Shown here: positions 27,904 to 36,132 of the stretch, piece by piece
Position numbering within the stretch: the stretch's first letter is position 1
How the letters are laid out: every line of letters begins with the position of its first letter
Source of the DNA: Ignavibacteriota bacterium
GTDB taxonomy: Bacteria; Bacteroidota; Ignavibacteria; Palsa-1295
DNA length: 57,608 nucleotides
Assembly (NCBI GenBank): GCA_003151825.1
Contig: PLYO01000021.1
Span: 127,976-185,583 of the forward strand
Direction: 5' to 3'
The notes under the pieces: model-generated
The model's database searches: none
Told to the model about the DNA's origin: nothing
Seen by the model: only the letters and a program-made list of their open reading frames with translations
Program-made: the position numbers and the translations under genes

Positions 27904-30900
27904 CTACTCCGCCGATTGTTCCACTTCTTCCCACTCTTCTGACAATGGTTTTTCCGCAACTTCACGGATTAGCGCAATCTCTTCCCACTTCAAATCGAAG
28001 AGACGGAAAACTTCTTCGTCAATTTGTTCTTCAATTTCGCGCCTTCTGTCCTCAGAATTCTCCGCTTCGACAGAATGAACGAGAGACGCTATTCTCTTCT
28101 CAGTATTGGTCTCTATGCTTGGGATGGGTATTTGACCAACGTACATCGGTTTGAATTCAAGGAAGTCGCCTCCGCGAACGGCGGCTATGCTGCGAACGAA
28201 GAGACTCATCGCGGACGAATTTAGAACCGCAAGTAGAGCACGATTACCATTGGGTATAATGCTCGCCGGTGCGCTAACATAGTATTGGTTTGCATCAAAT
28301 GCGAATTGAGAGTTCAACGACAAATTACCCCACGCTATTTTTGGTTTCTCAAATTCCTTCAAATAGGCGCATGGGCGTAGCTCCCACCAATATTGTCCTT
28401 GATCGTCACGGGCCTCAAGCTGTGGTTTAAAGCTTTTCAACCGTTCATAGATTGCCGGGTAGGTGTCCCGGATGTGGGATTCTGCCCGCTTGCTACCACG
28501 AGTCTCATTCGTCCAGCCATTTTCGACATAAATGAGATACTTCCCAGAGTCATTGATCGCATACCTCTTAATATCCCGTCCTCTCAGAAACGGTTTTATA
28601 ATCTTTGCGCTGTTCTTGTCCTCGCTGATGAGAGCTTTTCGAGTTTCGTCGTTTATCACAAAAGCTTCGTTAAAACCAGTGATAATTCCGCGATAAAATT
28701 TGCCATCCACATATTCCCCAAGCGGCGTACCTTTGCTTCGCAGTTTATCCATTAGGCGCGCTTTGGCTCTCGATTCGATTCTCCATGCAGCGGGGTCGAG
28801 TTCGCGTTGCGGAATCCATTCTGCGGCGGTGCTTACGGCTTCGGGGAGGTGTGAAATTTTCGTGTAATCGGAAATTGTAAGTCCAGCAAATTGAGTCGAG
28901 TCAATCGCTGGCTTCTTGCGAAAGATAACGATTGCCGGATAGGAGAGGAAATCGAAAACTTTCAAATCGCCAAAGTCGATGAGCGTTAGCAGAGAGGTTT
29001 TCTCGCTCAGGAAACTGCGGAGCTTGCGGCCATAAGTGGCGCGCATGAATTTGTTCGAAGTAATAAGCGCAAGTACGCCGGACGGCCTGAGAACATTGTA
29101 ACCAAGTTCGTAGAAATAAGTGAGCAGATCGTTCGAACGCGTTGCCACTTTGTACGATTGAAGCTGTTTGTTCAGCGCGTCGGCAATGCTTTCGTGCCGC
29201 ACATAAGGCGGGTTACCGAGCACAATATCGAAACCGTCATCATGCGGAATGCCAAACATCCACTCCGGGTCGAAGAACGGCGCGGAGGAGTTTTGATTAT
29301 ATGGGTCCCACTCAATAAGCTTCTTTGTAGCACTTTCTTCGAATCCACTACGTCTGAGTTCTTTTGCAAGTTGTTCGGTCAGGACTCCATCTTGTTCGCG
29401 GCATTTCTTCTTTTGCTTTGATGTGCTCGCGTTAATGTGGGCCACACGAACCTTCTTCAACTCGCCAACTATTCTCTCAATTTCAAGATTCTTCAATTCG
29501 ACCTGTCCATTTTCAGGCCGTTCAAGCGGTAGAAGTGCGTTGGCAGCTATAAACTTTGTTTCGAGATTTGGAAGTGGGCGAACCCCAAGATTGTCGCGGC
29601 TTCGGTCGATCCTTTGGTCGATGAGAAGGGAAATAAAAAAGCGGAGCTTGGCAATTTGTACGGCAATAGGTTGTATATCTACTCCGTAGATGCACCTCTC
29701 TATTAGTCCGAGCTTTCTCCCATAATCCATTTCATTGTATTCGAAAGCATCTTCGACCGATTGGAGTGAAGCGTCGCGCTGTTGGGGATCGGAGAATGCA
29801 AGTGCTGCCTCGACTTGCTTCTGCTTCCATTTGCGGTTGTGAGGGTCAAGCTTTCCAAGTACAAAAACAAGCCGGTGCAGCACACCCATTGGGAATGCTC
29901 CTGAACCGCAAGAGGGATCGAGAATTTTGAGGCTGTCGATCTTCGAAATTACCGAATCTTCCCTTCCCGCGAACGGGTTGGCGGCGTTGTCGTAGCTTAC
30001 GAGCGTCCGAAGGTCTTGCTCAAGCTCGGATTGCTCTGCGGCTGGATCAATCGCGGCACGTAGATACTGCACAAGCGATTCCTCGACCATGTAATCTACG
30101 ATCTCACGCGGGGTGTAGAATGAGCCTGTCTGCTTACGCGCCGTTGCGCCCGTTTCGGGATTGTAGCTCGCAAGAAGATTCTCGAATACCTTCCCAAGTA
30201 GTTCAGGATCGAGCGCGACTTCCTCCTCGATCGGAGTATTCTCGCTTATCGTAAACTTGTACCGATCGAGAATGCGAATTAATCCACGAACATTCGCGGC
30301 CTTCTTATGATCGTCGTTGTAATCCTTTGATAAGTCCACGCGCCGCTCGCCAGAGAAAAACAATTCGTCAGGCACCACAAGCGGATTACTCTTCTTGTCA
30401 GAAAATCCTTCAATTTGCAAATCCTTCTCCGGTTTATCGAGGCATTCGAAAAGACCGCCGTTGAGAAATGGAATGTCTTTGAAAAGTCCGAGCGCGGAAG
30501 CCGGGTCTTTGAAAAGATGCTCGTAGTGATACACGCTCTTGATGGTGTAGTCTTTGCGAATGCCCTTGAATCCTGCCGGGTCCCTCCACTTCCGCTTCTT
30601 CATCTCCTTGTTAAGCGTAGCGAAGAAAAGATTTTGAAGAATCGCCTTGTAGTACCCACTCTTTTCCGAGGACTTGATGATGGTCCTCACAAAATTTTCA
30701 TCAAACAGCTTCTCCGGAATAAGACGGCGCTCCTTCAAAAACCAAATGAAGATAACGCGGGTAATGAGACGGATAATGTTAGTCGAGTTACGAATGTCCT
30801 TATCAGCAATATCCCCTTCGGGAAACGTGACATTCTTTTTCGCCCAAAAGTACCAATTCGCAATCTCCTGATAGAAGCTTTTATTGAGTTCCGAAATGCT

Positions 30901-31593
30901 GAGAACTTCTTTCCACGCGGCGTTAAGCTGAGTCCAGGAAGAAATCGGCTTCTTCTTTACGAGCACAGCGAATGATAAATCGTAAAGGATTTCGATGTGT
31001 GCGCGGTGTGGCTCGACCGTTGAAATGTCCTTAATCAACGTGACCTTTTCGAGCACGTCCTTGTCGGACTCGCGCTTGTGCGGCCTACGATCAATTATGG
31101 CAAGCGTCAGCTTATCTCGGTATTTGAAGAGCACAAGCACCGGCATTGCAAACGGACGGTTTATCGCTCGCGTAATTTTCGAGAGGTCACTCTTATTGTA
31201 AGATTCACCCTTCAATCCAACGGCATAGAACACGTAAGATTCGGCACGATCCGGTTCGTAGGCCGTGAACATATCGCCACCGCCAAGATCACTCGATGTA
31301 AGCTGGAAGAGAAATTCACCGTGAATCCAATCCTCGGGCTTAAGGTCTTTTCGCCGTTCAGGCTCCAATCGAGATAGCAGAGTTTCGAGTGGAAGTTCTA
31401 ACCGCTTGTTGCTCCGATAGCCAAGAACATCGAAGAGGTTAGTTCCCGCCTCGGATAGCTCAGAGTTGCCAAATTCAGCAAGCGCGGCTCCGATAACTCG
31501 CTTCTGAGCGACTTCGGGTGTTGCGCTGGGCGCTTCCGAGCCGGAGCTTGCAGCCGAGATTCTCGCACGATTCGGAGTTTGCTGTCTTGCCAT
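27904..31593 (-). CDS. Eco57I/PglX-type N6-adenine methyltransferase
   Basis: The 1229-residue product would transfer a methyl group from SAM to adenine N6 in DNA. The N-terminal about 450 residues include FKYRDKLTLAIIDRRPHKRESDKDVLEK, common in large Eco57I-class enzymes, and may hold a nuclease or coupling domain. Then come GSFYTPREIVDYM (about 490), the SAM motif DPSCGSGAFPMG (about 555) and the catalytic NPPY in IVLGNPPYVRHE (about 793). A TaqI-C/Eco57I-like target-recognition region follows (YRGIITGFNEAF, KPFLRGRDIKRY). It could be a type IIG enzyme or a PglX-like modification subunit. Its ATG overlaps the DUF262 stop (TAATG). Confidence 0.9.
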   Translation of the reverse strand: MARQQTPNRARISAASSGSEAPSATPEVAQKRVIGAALAEFGNSELSEAGTNLFDVLGYRSNKRLELPLETLLSRLEPERRKDLKPEDWIHGEFLFQLTSSDLGGGDMFTAYEPDRAESYVFYAVGLKGESYNKSDLSKITRAINRPFAMPVLVLFKYRDKLTLAIIDRRPHKRESDKDVLEKVTLIKDISTVEPHRAHIEILYDLSFAVLVKKKPISSWTQLNAAWKEVLSISELNKSFYQEIANWYFWAKKNVTFPEGDIADKDIRNSTNIIRLITRVIFIWFLKERRLIPEKLFDENFVRTIIKSSEKSGYYKAILQNLFFATLNKEMKKRKWRDPAGFKGIRKDYTIKSVYHYEHLFKDPASALGLFKDIPFLNGGLFECLDKPEKDLQIEGFSDKKSNPLVVPDELFFSGERRVDLSKDYNDDHKKAANVRGLIRILDRYKFTISENTPIEEEVALDPELLGKVFENLLASYNPETGATARKQTGSFYTPREIVDYMVEESLVQYLRAAIDPAAEQSELEQDLRTLVSYDNAANPFAGREDSVISKIDSLKILDPSCGSGAFPMGVLHRLVFVLGKLDPHNRKWKQKQVEAALAFSDPQQRDASLQSVEDAFEYNEMDYGRKLGLIERCIYGVDIQPIAVQIAKLRFFISLLIDQRIDRSRDNLGVRPLPNLETKFIAANALLPLERPENGQVELKNLEIERIVGELKKVRVAHINASTSKQKKKCREQDGVLTEQLAKELRRSGFEESATKKLIEWDPYNQNSSAPFFDPEWMFGIPHDDGFDIVLGNPPYVRHESIADALNKQLQSYKVATRSNDLLTYFYELGYNVLRPSGVLALITSNKFMRATYGRKLRSFLSEKTSLLTLIDFGDLKVFDFLSYPAIVIFRKKPAIDSTQFAGLTISDYTKISHLPEAVSTAAEWIPQRELDPAAWRIESRAKARLMDKLRSKGTPLGEYVDGKFYRGIITGFNEAFVINDETRKALISEDKNSAKIIKPFLRGRDIKRYAINDSGKYLIYVENGWTNETRGSKRAESHIRDTYPAIYERLKSFKPQLEARDDQGQYWWELRPCAYLKEFEKPKIAWGNLSLNSQFAFDANQYYVSAPASIIPNGNRALLAVLNSSAMSLFVRSIAAVRGGDFLEFKPMYVGQIPIPSIETNTEKRIASLVHSVEAENSEDRRREIEEQIDEEVFRLFDLKWEEIALIREVAEKPLSEEWEEVEQSAE

Positions 31594-33491
31594 TAGCGTT
31601 CAAAGGAATATAAACTGACGAGATCATTGATCAGTTGAGAGGTTCTCGCTTGGATTGCTTCGACTGTCCACTTGTCGATATTGGAAAGAGACACCTTCCT
31701 TCCATCAAGTTCAAACTCGCGGTTATTGATCGCAAGGCCGTTTTCGTAACCCGTAGAAATCTTGGTTCCGAGTACGGTCATTACGTTCTTATGTTGTTTG
31801 ACATAGAAGGAAGAATTTGAAAGCGATGAATTATAGCCTGTGAGAGTCAAGTTGCCAAATTTATGCACATGGTCTCTTTGCAGCTCCTTCGCTCGCTTAG
31901 CATCACCACCCCCGATCATATCTATCCAGTCTTGCGGGATGTTCTCACCCTCTGGGAGAACGTGTTCTATGGTCCACACATAATCGTCCTTTTCGGTGCG
32001 CTGCCAGAGATCAGGCGCATATTCTCGGGAGTGCGAAATATTATCTAACCGAGCCAAAAGATACCGAGTCATATCCCGATTATCTGAATAAACATCACCA
32101 CCGAGCTTTTCCCTAAATGTGTGGATGGAAGCCGGTGGCCTCTTACTTTCAAGCAGTGCGTTTCCTATCAAGTCGAGACTCAGCTTCAATCCTTCGCCAA
32201 TCGTTCCGTGGCAAAGTGATACAAGATCTATCATAATTTGATCGAGGTCCCTCGTGGGCGGAGTGTCCGTGATATTCCTCCGCACAAAATATTTCTCGAA
32301 AAACTTCGCAACCTCACGGAACAAGTTCTCCGACTCCCAGTTTGCCTTGTCAAGGGACTTTAGCCATAGAAGGAAAGTATAGGAGGGTGCAGCTCCTACT
32401 CGTTGTAAATCAAGAAGAGCCGCTTCTTCTTCGTCGTCAAGGGAACTCGGCTCAATGAATTCATTGTAAATATTCGCTTTTTCAATTAGGTCACTAAAGA
32501 GCCATTTGGCATCTCGTCTTTGTATCAACTCCTCATATATCTTTATCAGGCCTGACTTCGTTGCACGTTGTATTTTTTCAATCTTGATTCTGGAGTCAAC
32601 CTGGAAGGCGTTGTAATATTGTCGCAGAAACCGATTTTGATCGTTGTCTGACGGTAACTTTGTAAGAATTCCCTGCCATCGTTCGAAGGAAGAGTCGATG
32701 TCCAGAGAATGCCTCGCCTCCAATGTCGAAAGCATCTTATTCTTGATAATATCAATTGCAGAAAGCGGAACGCCACGGTAGTTGAGAGTTTCAAATAGCA
32801 CATAGGCTTTGGACTGCTGAGAAACCGAAATGTGGATAAACTCAAGCTTATTAATTTGGTCAAGAAATTGAACCAATTCTGCCTCACTGCTCGGTGTATT
32901 ATCTCTAAAGTAGATAAACGCTTTGTAAATTAGCCCATACTTGTATTTCGGTGGCTTCGTCGGTGTTGAGAGCAAGCCAACCTCGCGCAACGTGTACAAG
33001 TAGTCAGCATAGTTACCATCCTGCTCGCTTGGCTTCACCCTGGCAACGTACCTTGCCTCTCCGTCCCGTATTATGAGACTTGGTTTAATGGTGGTGTCCG
33101 CTCGGAGCTTTCTCAGCAATTTTGAGGAAATGCTATGCCGGAGCACTTCCAACTCGCCAGATACGCCTTCACCGCCGCTGAGATTTGCCTTGCTGATTGC
33201 AGTTAGCTTCTGATAGATTGCCATTAATAGCAATGAAAGGGTTGTGAGACGCTGCTGGCCGTCAACAACCTCATAAATCAACTCGTCGTCGGGATTATGT
33301 GCCTTGTCTTCATCGACACAAATTATTGATCCCATGTAGTGACTTGTGGGATCCTCTTCCATGTCAGTCAACAACTGTTCCCAATTTGGCCTCCTCCACG
33401 TGTACTCTCTTTGATATTTCGGTACGTGGTAATGCCATTGATTACCCTCGATCGCCAGCAATTTCGAAAAGCTTTGTTCTCTCGCTTCCAT
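31593..33491 (-). CDS. DUF262/DUF1524 (GmrSD-like) protein
   Basis: The 632-residue product opens with the ParB-like DUF262 domain: YHVPKYQREYTWRRPNWEQLL and the nucleotide-handling motif DGQQR (77-81). The C-terminal part carries the DUF1524 HNH-type nuclease pattern, IEHVLPEG (about 505) and HKFGNLTLTGYNSSLSN (about 545). GmrSD, BrxU and SspE enzymes share this build and cut modified or unmodified foreign DNA. It is the first gene of the operon and is coupled to the methyltransferase by TAATG, an arrangement that implies matched expression of nuclease and modification. Confidence 0.88.
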   Translation of the reverse strand: MEAREQSFSKLLAIEGNQWHYHVPKYQREYTWRRPNWEQLLTDMEEDPTSHYMGSIICVDEDKAHNPDDELIYEVVDGQQRLTTLSLLLMAIYQKLTAISKANLSGGEGVSGELEVLRHSISSKLLRKLRADTTIKPSLIIRDGEARYVARVKPSEQDGNYADYLYTLREVGLLSTPTKPPKYKYGLIYKAFIYFRDNTPSSEAELVQFLDQINKLEFIHISVSQQSKAYVLFETLNYRGVPLSAIDIIKNKMLSTLEARHSLDIDSSFERWQGILTKLPSDNDQNRFLRQYYNAFQVDSRIKIEKIQRATKSGLIKIYEELIQRRDAKWLFSDLIEKANIYNEFIEPSSLDDEEEAALLDLQRVGAAPSYTFLLWLKSLDKANWESENLFREVAKFFEKYFVRRNITDTPPTRDLDQIMIDLVSLCHGTIGEGLKLSLDLIGNALLESKRPPASIHTFREKLGGDVYSDNRDMTRYLLARLDNISHSREYAPDLWQRTEKDDYVWTIEHVLPEGENIPQDWIDMIGGGDAKRAKELQRDHVHKFGNLTLTGYNSSLSNSSFYVKQHKNVMTVLGTKISTGYENGLAINNREFELDGRKVSLSNIDKWTVEAIQARTSQLINDLVSLYSFER

Positions 33492-33617
33492 AGTTTGTTC
33501 CTAATAATTGAAAAAGTGTAGCTCTAATAAGTGAAAAAATAACGGTGTGCTGCCTTGACTCGTGCTCGCTCCTACTACAAATTAGCCTGAGCGCGCAACA
33601 TACGCTGATGTTTGCTA

Positions 33618-33625
33618 CAAAAATA
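33618..33625 (-). promoter_or_regulatory. Possible -7 box for the DUF262 operon
   Basis: On the minus strand this reads TATTTTTG, a fit to TAnnTTTG, 127 bp upstream of the DUF262 start. No -33 motif is convincing, so this is tentative. Confidence 0.25.
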
Positions 33626-33932
33626 CGCTTATTCTCGCGCACTTCGGCTTCGTCCGTATATTCCTTCACCGAAACACCGGTTATGACTTACATGTTACAT
33701 TTTCCTTCGTTGCAACGGGGATTGCCTGAACGGTGGGTGAAAATAGGGGTGGCGTGGGGAAACCAAGCAATCTATAAATCGCTTAAAGTACGCCGTTTTG
33801 AACGATTACAATGTTGACAAGTATTTTTTTCGTGAAAAAGGTAACCGTTTAGGGCATAAATTCGATTAATACAGATAGAATCATATCAAACTGAATCAAA
33901 TTCGATTCGGTGAAAAATTGAAAATTTAGGGC
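33626..33932. other. Intergenic stretch with no gene seen
   Basis: The sequence is AT-rich and lies between the DUF262 promoter region and a minus-strand terminator. I see no convincing ORF, tRNA or repeat in it. Several runs such as GAATCAAATTCGATTCGG (33894-33911) are short inverted or self-similar sequences. Confidence 0.4.
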
Positions 33933-33964
33933 AAAAAAAATACAGCACCCCTTGCGGGGTGCTG
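33933..33964 (-). terminator. Rho-independent terminator, minus strand
   Basis: CAGCACCCC and GGGGTGCTG form a 9-bp perfect stem with a TTGC loop (33943-33964). Read on the minus strand it is followed by eight T. It would end the transcript that carries the tRNA-like gene at 34094-34165. Confidence 0.85.
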
Positions 33965-34093
33965 ATAGCTACGGACTCTTAATCGCTTTTCCGTTGCGTA
34001 GCCCAACAGAGTGTGAATTAGACAGTGCTTTTGCATTGTCGTTCGACAGGATCATTAGAACGTCCCCTGTCAAGCTCATCGGCGAGAGTCCAG

Positions 34094-34165
34094 CTTCGCG
34101 GGCTGGATTCGAACCAGCACCCCTCGGTTTTAAGGACTGGTGTGCTACCTTTACACTACCGCGAA
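34094..34165 (-). tRNA. tRNA-like gene with atypical anticodon arm
   Basis: Read on the minus strand, the acceptor stem TTCGCGG/CCGCGAA is perfect, the D stem is GTGT/GCAC, and the T stem GCTGG/CCAGC with loop TTCGAAT is perfect. The anticodon stem CCAGT/ACCGA pairs at only 3 of 5 positions. Aligned this way the loop is CCTTAAA, giving anticodon TTA, which would read the UAA stop codon, and C instead of the invariant T at position 33. Shifting the loop to put T at 33 gives TAA (Leu) but destroys the stem. It may be a suppressor-like tRNA, a decayed tRNA or a tRNA mimic. Confidence 0.6.
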
Positions 34166-34193
34166 AAGCCCGTGGTCAAACACGGGCTTTTTT
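34164..34193 (+). terminator. Bidirectional terminator hairpin
   Basis: AAAGCCCGTG and CACGGGCTTT flank a GTCAAA loop, with T-runs on both strands. It abuts the 5' end of the tRNA-like gene. A TATAAT (34192-34197 on the minus strand) overlaps it. Confidence 0.8.
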
Positions 34194-34216
34194 ATTATAG
34201 ATTCACAAAAACAAAT

Positions 34217-34423
34217 TTAGCTGCGCGGGGTCTTGCGCTTCTTTTTTAACCGCTTTTCTTTTTCGAAAATCGTATCTAACTCTTGCCGCGTGAGGCTCCC
34301 CATGCGCCGCGAGAAGTTTTCGAAATTCCTGAACTCTTCGCTGGTGTCGCTCCCGGAGTCCGTTTGATTTTTCGACTCTTCCGGTTTGTCCTTCATACTA
34401 CTTTCCCGGTTAGCTGTTTCCAT
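34217..34423 (-). CDS. Small charged protein after the transposase gene
   Basis: The 68-residue product is very hydrophilic, with many Lys, Glu and Ser, a predicted helix (FRNFENFSRRMGSLTRQELDTIFEKEKRL) and a basic end (KKKRKTPRS). It overlaps the transposase 3' end by 31 bp in another frame, so it is probably a passenger or accessory protein of that element. No family is recognised, and DNA binding is only a guess. Confidence 0.55.
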   Translation of the reverse strand: METANRESSMKDKPEESKNQTDSGSDTSEEFRNFENFSRRMGSLTRQELDTIFEKEKRLKKKRKTPRS

Positions 34424-35325
34424 GTTAATCTTCTACCGATTGATTGCAACGTGACAACATCGAAACGTCCCGCGTCGTTTGACTTGCGCTCATTGTAGCG
34501 GAAGGTTTGATCGTCTAAGTAGCGGTCTAAGTGGTATGGAGCAACGTGAATGTGTGTGCCTTTAATCGTTCGTTTCAGGAGCGAAAAGAAGCCCTCAACC
34601 GTGTTGGTGGAAACCATGCCGCGCCCGTATTCTTTTGCCGAATGATTCACGGACATGTGCCAGTATTCGCTACCGAGCGATTTGTAAGCCCTTGCATCGT
34701 CCGTGAAGAGCACTGCTTCCGGCGCGACGTACTTCCGAACCTCTGTCTGAATTGTTTCGTCCTGAGCGTCCTTAACGACGTTGGCAATCGCTTTCCCGCC
34801 ACGCTCAACCATTGCGACGACCGGGGTTTTGTGATCGAGGGCTTGCGGAATCGCGGCGCGTTTTTTATTAGACCAATTTTTGCGACTTCCGCCAACGTAG
34901 CATTCATCTGCCTCACAAACTTCCGTGAGTTGTTTCGGGGACGTTTCTTGCATTGCGAGACGGATTCGATGAGATAAAAACCAAGCCGTCTTTTGCGTGA
35001 CACCGAGCGAACGGCCTAATTCGTGCGAAGAGATTCCGTTCTTCGTGTTTGCCATAAGCCACATTGCCGCTAACCATTTCGAGAGAGGAAGCGGGCTGTT
35101 TTCGAAGATCGTTTTGGTGCGAATCGAAAAATCATACTTGCAATCGAGGCAACGGAATTGAGGGCGATTTTTCACGTCCTTCACGCGAAGCGAACCGCAA
35201 CGGACGCAGCACACCTCACCACCGGGCCAGTAGTGCTTTTTGATGTGCTCAACGCAATGCGCGTTGTCGCTGTAATATGTAACGGCCTCTAACAAGGTTT
35301 TCGGTTGGTTCTCGGTGTGTGTCAT
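34393..35325 (-). CDS. IS1595-family (ISXO2-like) transposase
   Basis: The 310-residue product has an N-terminal zinc ribbon (CVRCG...CLDCKYDF, about 41-63), then a helix-turn-helix (SSHELGRSLGVTQKTAWFLSHRI). The ISXO2-like catalytic domain carries EADECYVGG, FTDDARAY and STNTVEGFFSLLKR, which hold the DD(E/N) acids. Length and order match intact members, so it is probably functional. I could not find terminal inverted repeats around it, so its borders are unknown and it may be a captured or domesticated copy. It is divergent from an XRE gene. Confidence 0.88.
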   Translation of the reverse strand: MTHTENQPKTLLEAVTYYSDNAHCVEHIKKHYWPGGEVCCVRCGSLRVKDVKNRPQFRCLDCKYDFSIRTKTIFENSPLPLSKWLAAMWLMANTKNGISSHELGRSLGVTQKTAWFLSHRIRLAMQETSPKQLTEVCEADECYVGGSRKNWSNKKRAAIPQALDHKTPVVAMVERGGKAIANVVKDAQDETIQTEVRKYVAPEAVLFTDDARAYKSLGSEYWHMSVNHSAKEYGRGMVSTNTVEGFFSLLKRTIKGTHIHVAPYHLDRYLDDQTFRYNERKSNDAGRFDVVTLQSIGRRLTWKQLTGKVV

Positions 35326-35341
35326 AATTCGTGTTTCGAAG

Positions 35342-35416
35342 TGTTCTGTATATTAGAACGCTTTTATTCCACGAAAGTTTCACGGTTTCAAGAAAAATGT
35401 TCTGTTTTACCGAACT
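35342..35416. promoter_or_regulatory. Paired operator-like repeats between transposase and XRE gene
   Basis: TGTTCTGTATATTAGAACG (35342-35360) and TGTTCTGTTTTACCGAACT (35398-35416) share TGTTCTGT and a GTTC...GAAC dyad, 56 bp apart, in the 120-bp divergent promoter region. Probably they bind the neighbouring XRE protein. Confidence 0.5.
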
Positions 35417-35445
35417 ATTTTCGAAAAACCGTCGTTTTTGTCTCT

Positions 35446-35679
35446 ATGAAAGCTAAATCGCTCAAAAAGGACGTTGCCGCCCGGATTGCATCCATTCTTA
35501 AAGAAAAGGGGTGGTCTAACAATCAGTTAGGCCGGGAAGCCGGGTTGCCGAAATCGTATGTGAGTACGGTTATGGCGGGGGAAGCTAATCTCACTTTAGA
35601 GACGCTGGAAAAGATCGAGGACGCTTTGAAGGTTCCAATTATTCGGGTTTTAAAACCGAAACTGGACGAGACGAAATAA
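35446..35679 (+). CDS. XRE-family helix-turn-helix regulator
   Basis: The 77-residue product is nearly all HTH: ILKEKGWSNNQLGREAGLPKSYVSTVMAGEANLTLETLEKIEDALKV. The start at 35446 (MKAKSLKKDV) is chosen because the upstream in-frame part crosses the promoter region. CGTTTTTG ends 5 bp before the ATG, the same spacing as the TAnnTTTG boxes at 37161, 37483 and 41829. It probably represses itself and the divergent transposase through the paired repeats in front of it. Its 3' end overlaps the frameshifted membrane gene by 41 bp. Confidence 0.8.
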   Translation: MKAKSLKKDVAARIASILKEKGWSNNQLGREAGLPKSYVSTVMAGEANLTLETLEKIEDALKVPIIRVLKPKLDETK

Positions 35680-36132
35680 ATTGAGACCGTCGTTGAGCAA
35701 ATTTTATACAGTCTAAGATTGATGTGGCGGCGGCAAGAACGCCGTAAAAAAAGAGGAAGATGAATGCGGAAAAAAGTGCAATTGGTTGACCCCACCAATT
35801 TTTATCAATCCAGTATGATGCAAGAATATCCAAAACAAAAGAATAAAGAAGTGCGACGAATAAAATGGACAGCGAGACTTAAAAGAAGAAATTAATTTAC
35901 TAAACCCCTTAATTTCTTCGAAGAATTTCAAAAACTCATTATCGCTCGAAGACATGATAATGGCAAGAGCGGCGAAGTAAACAGAAAAAATTATTGCAAG
36001 AATTGTAATTCCAACGCCGTACACTTCATGGGTAAATTTATTTGAAACATAACACGGGAGAAGGAGTGCCGCTATTAAGGCAAATATGACGGCAATAATT
36101 AAGTCCCACGATAATATGTTTCTGAGTTTCAC
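35639..36132 (-). pseudogene. Membrane protein gene with apparent frameshift
   Basis: The first part (36132 to about 35880) encodes two membrane helices (IIAVIFALIAALLLPCYV and GVGITILAIIFSVYFAALAIIM), then DNEFLKFFEEIKGF. In that frame the rest (to 35713) reads a Phe/Ser/His-rich tail. The -1 frame from about 35875 instead gives clean hydrophobic segments (LFVALLYSFVLDILA, FSAFIFLFFYGVLAAA) and ends at 35639. The most likely history is one four-helix protein of about 160 residues broken by an indel near 35870-35880; a sequencing error or recoding is also possible. It overlaps the preceding gene by 4 bp (ATGA). Confidence 0.5.

Noticed and set aside
35870..35885. Programmed -1 frameshift at TCTTTTAAG
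   Set aside because: The -1 frame reads TAA at the slip codon, so a standard slippery site cannot give the joined product.
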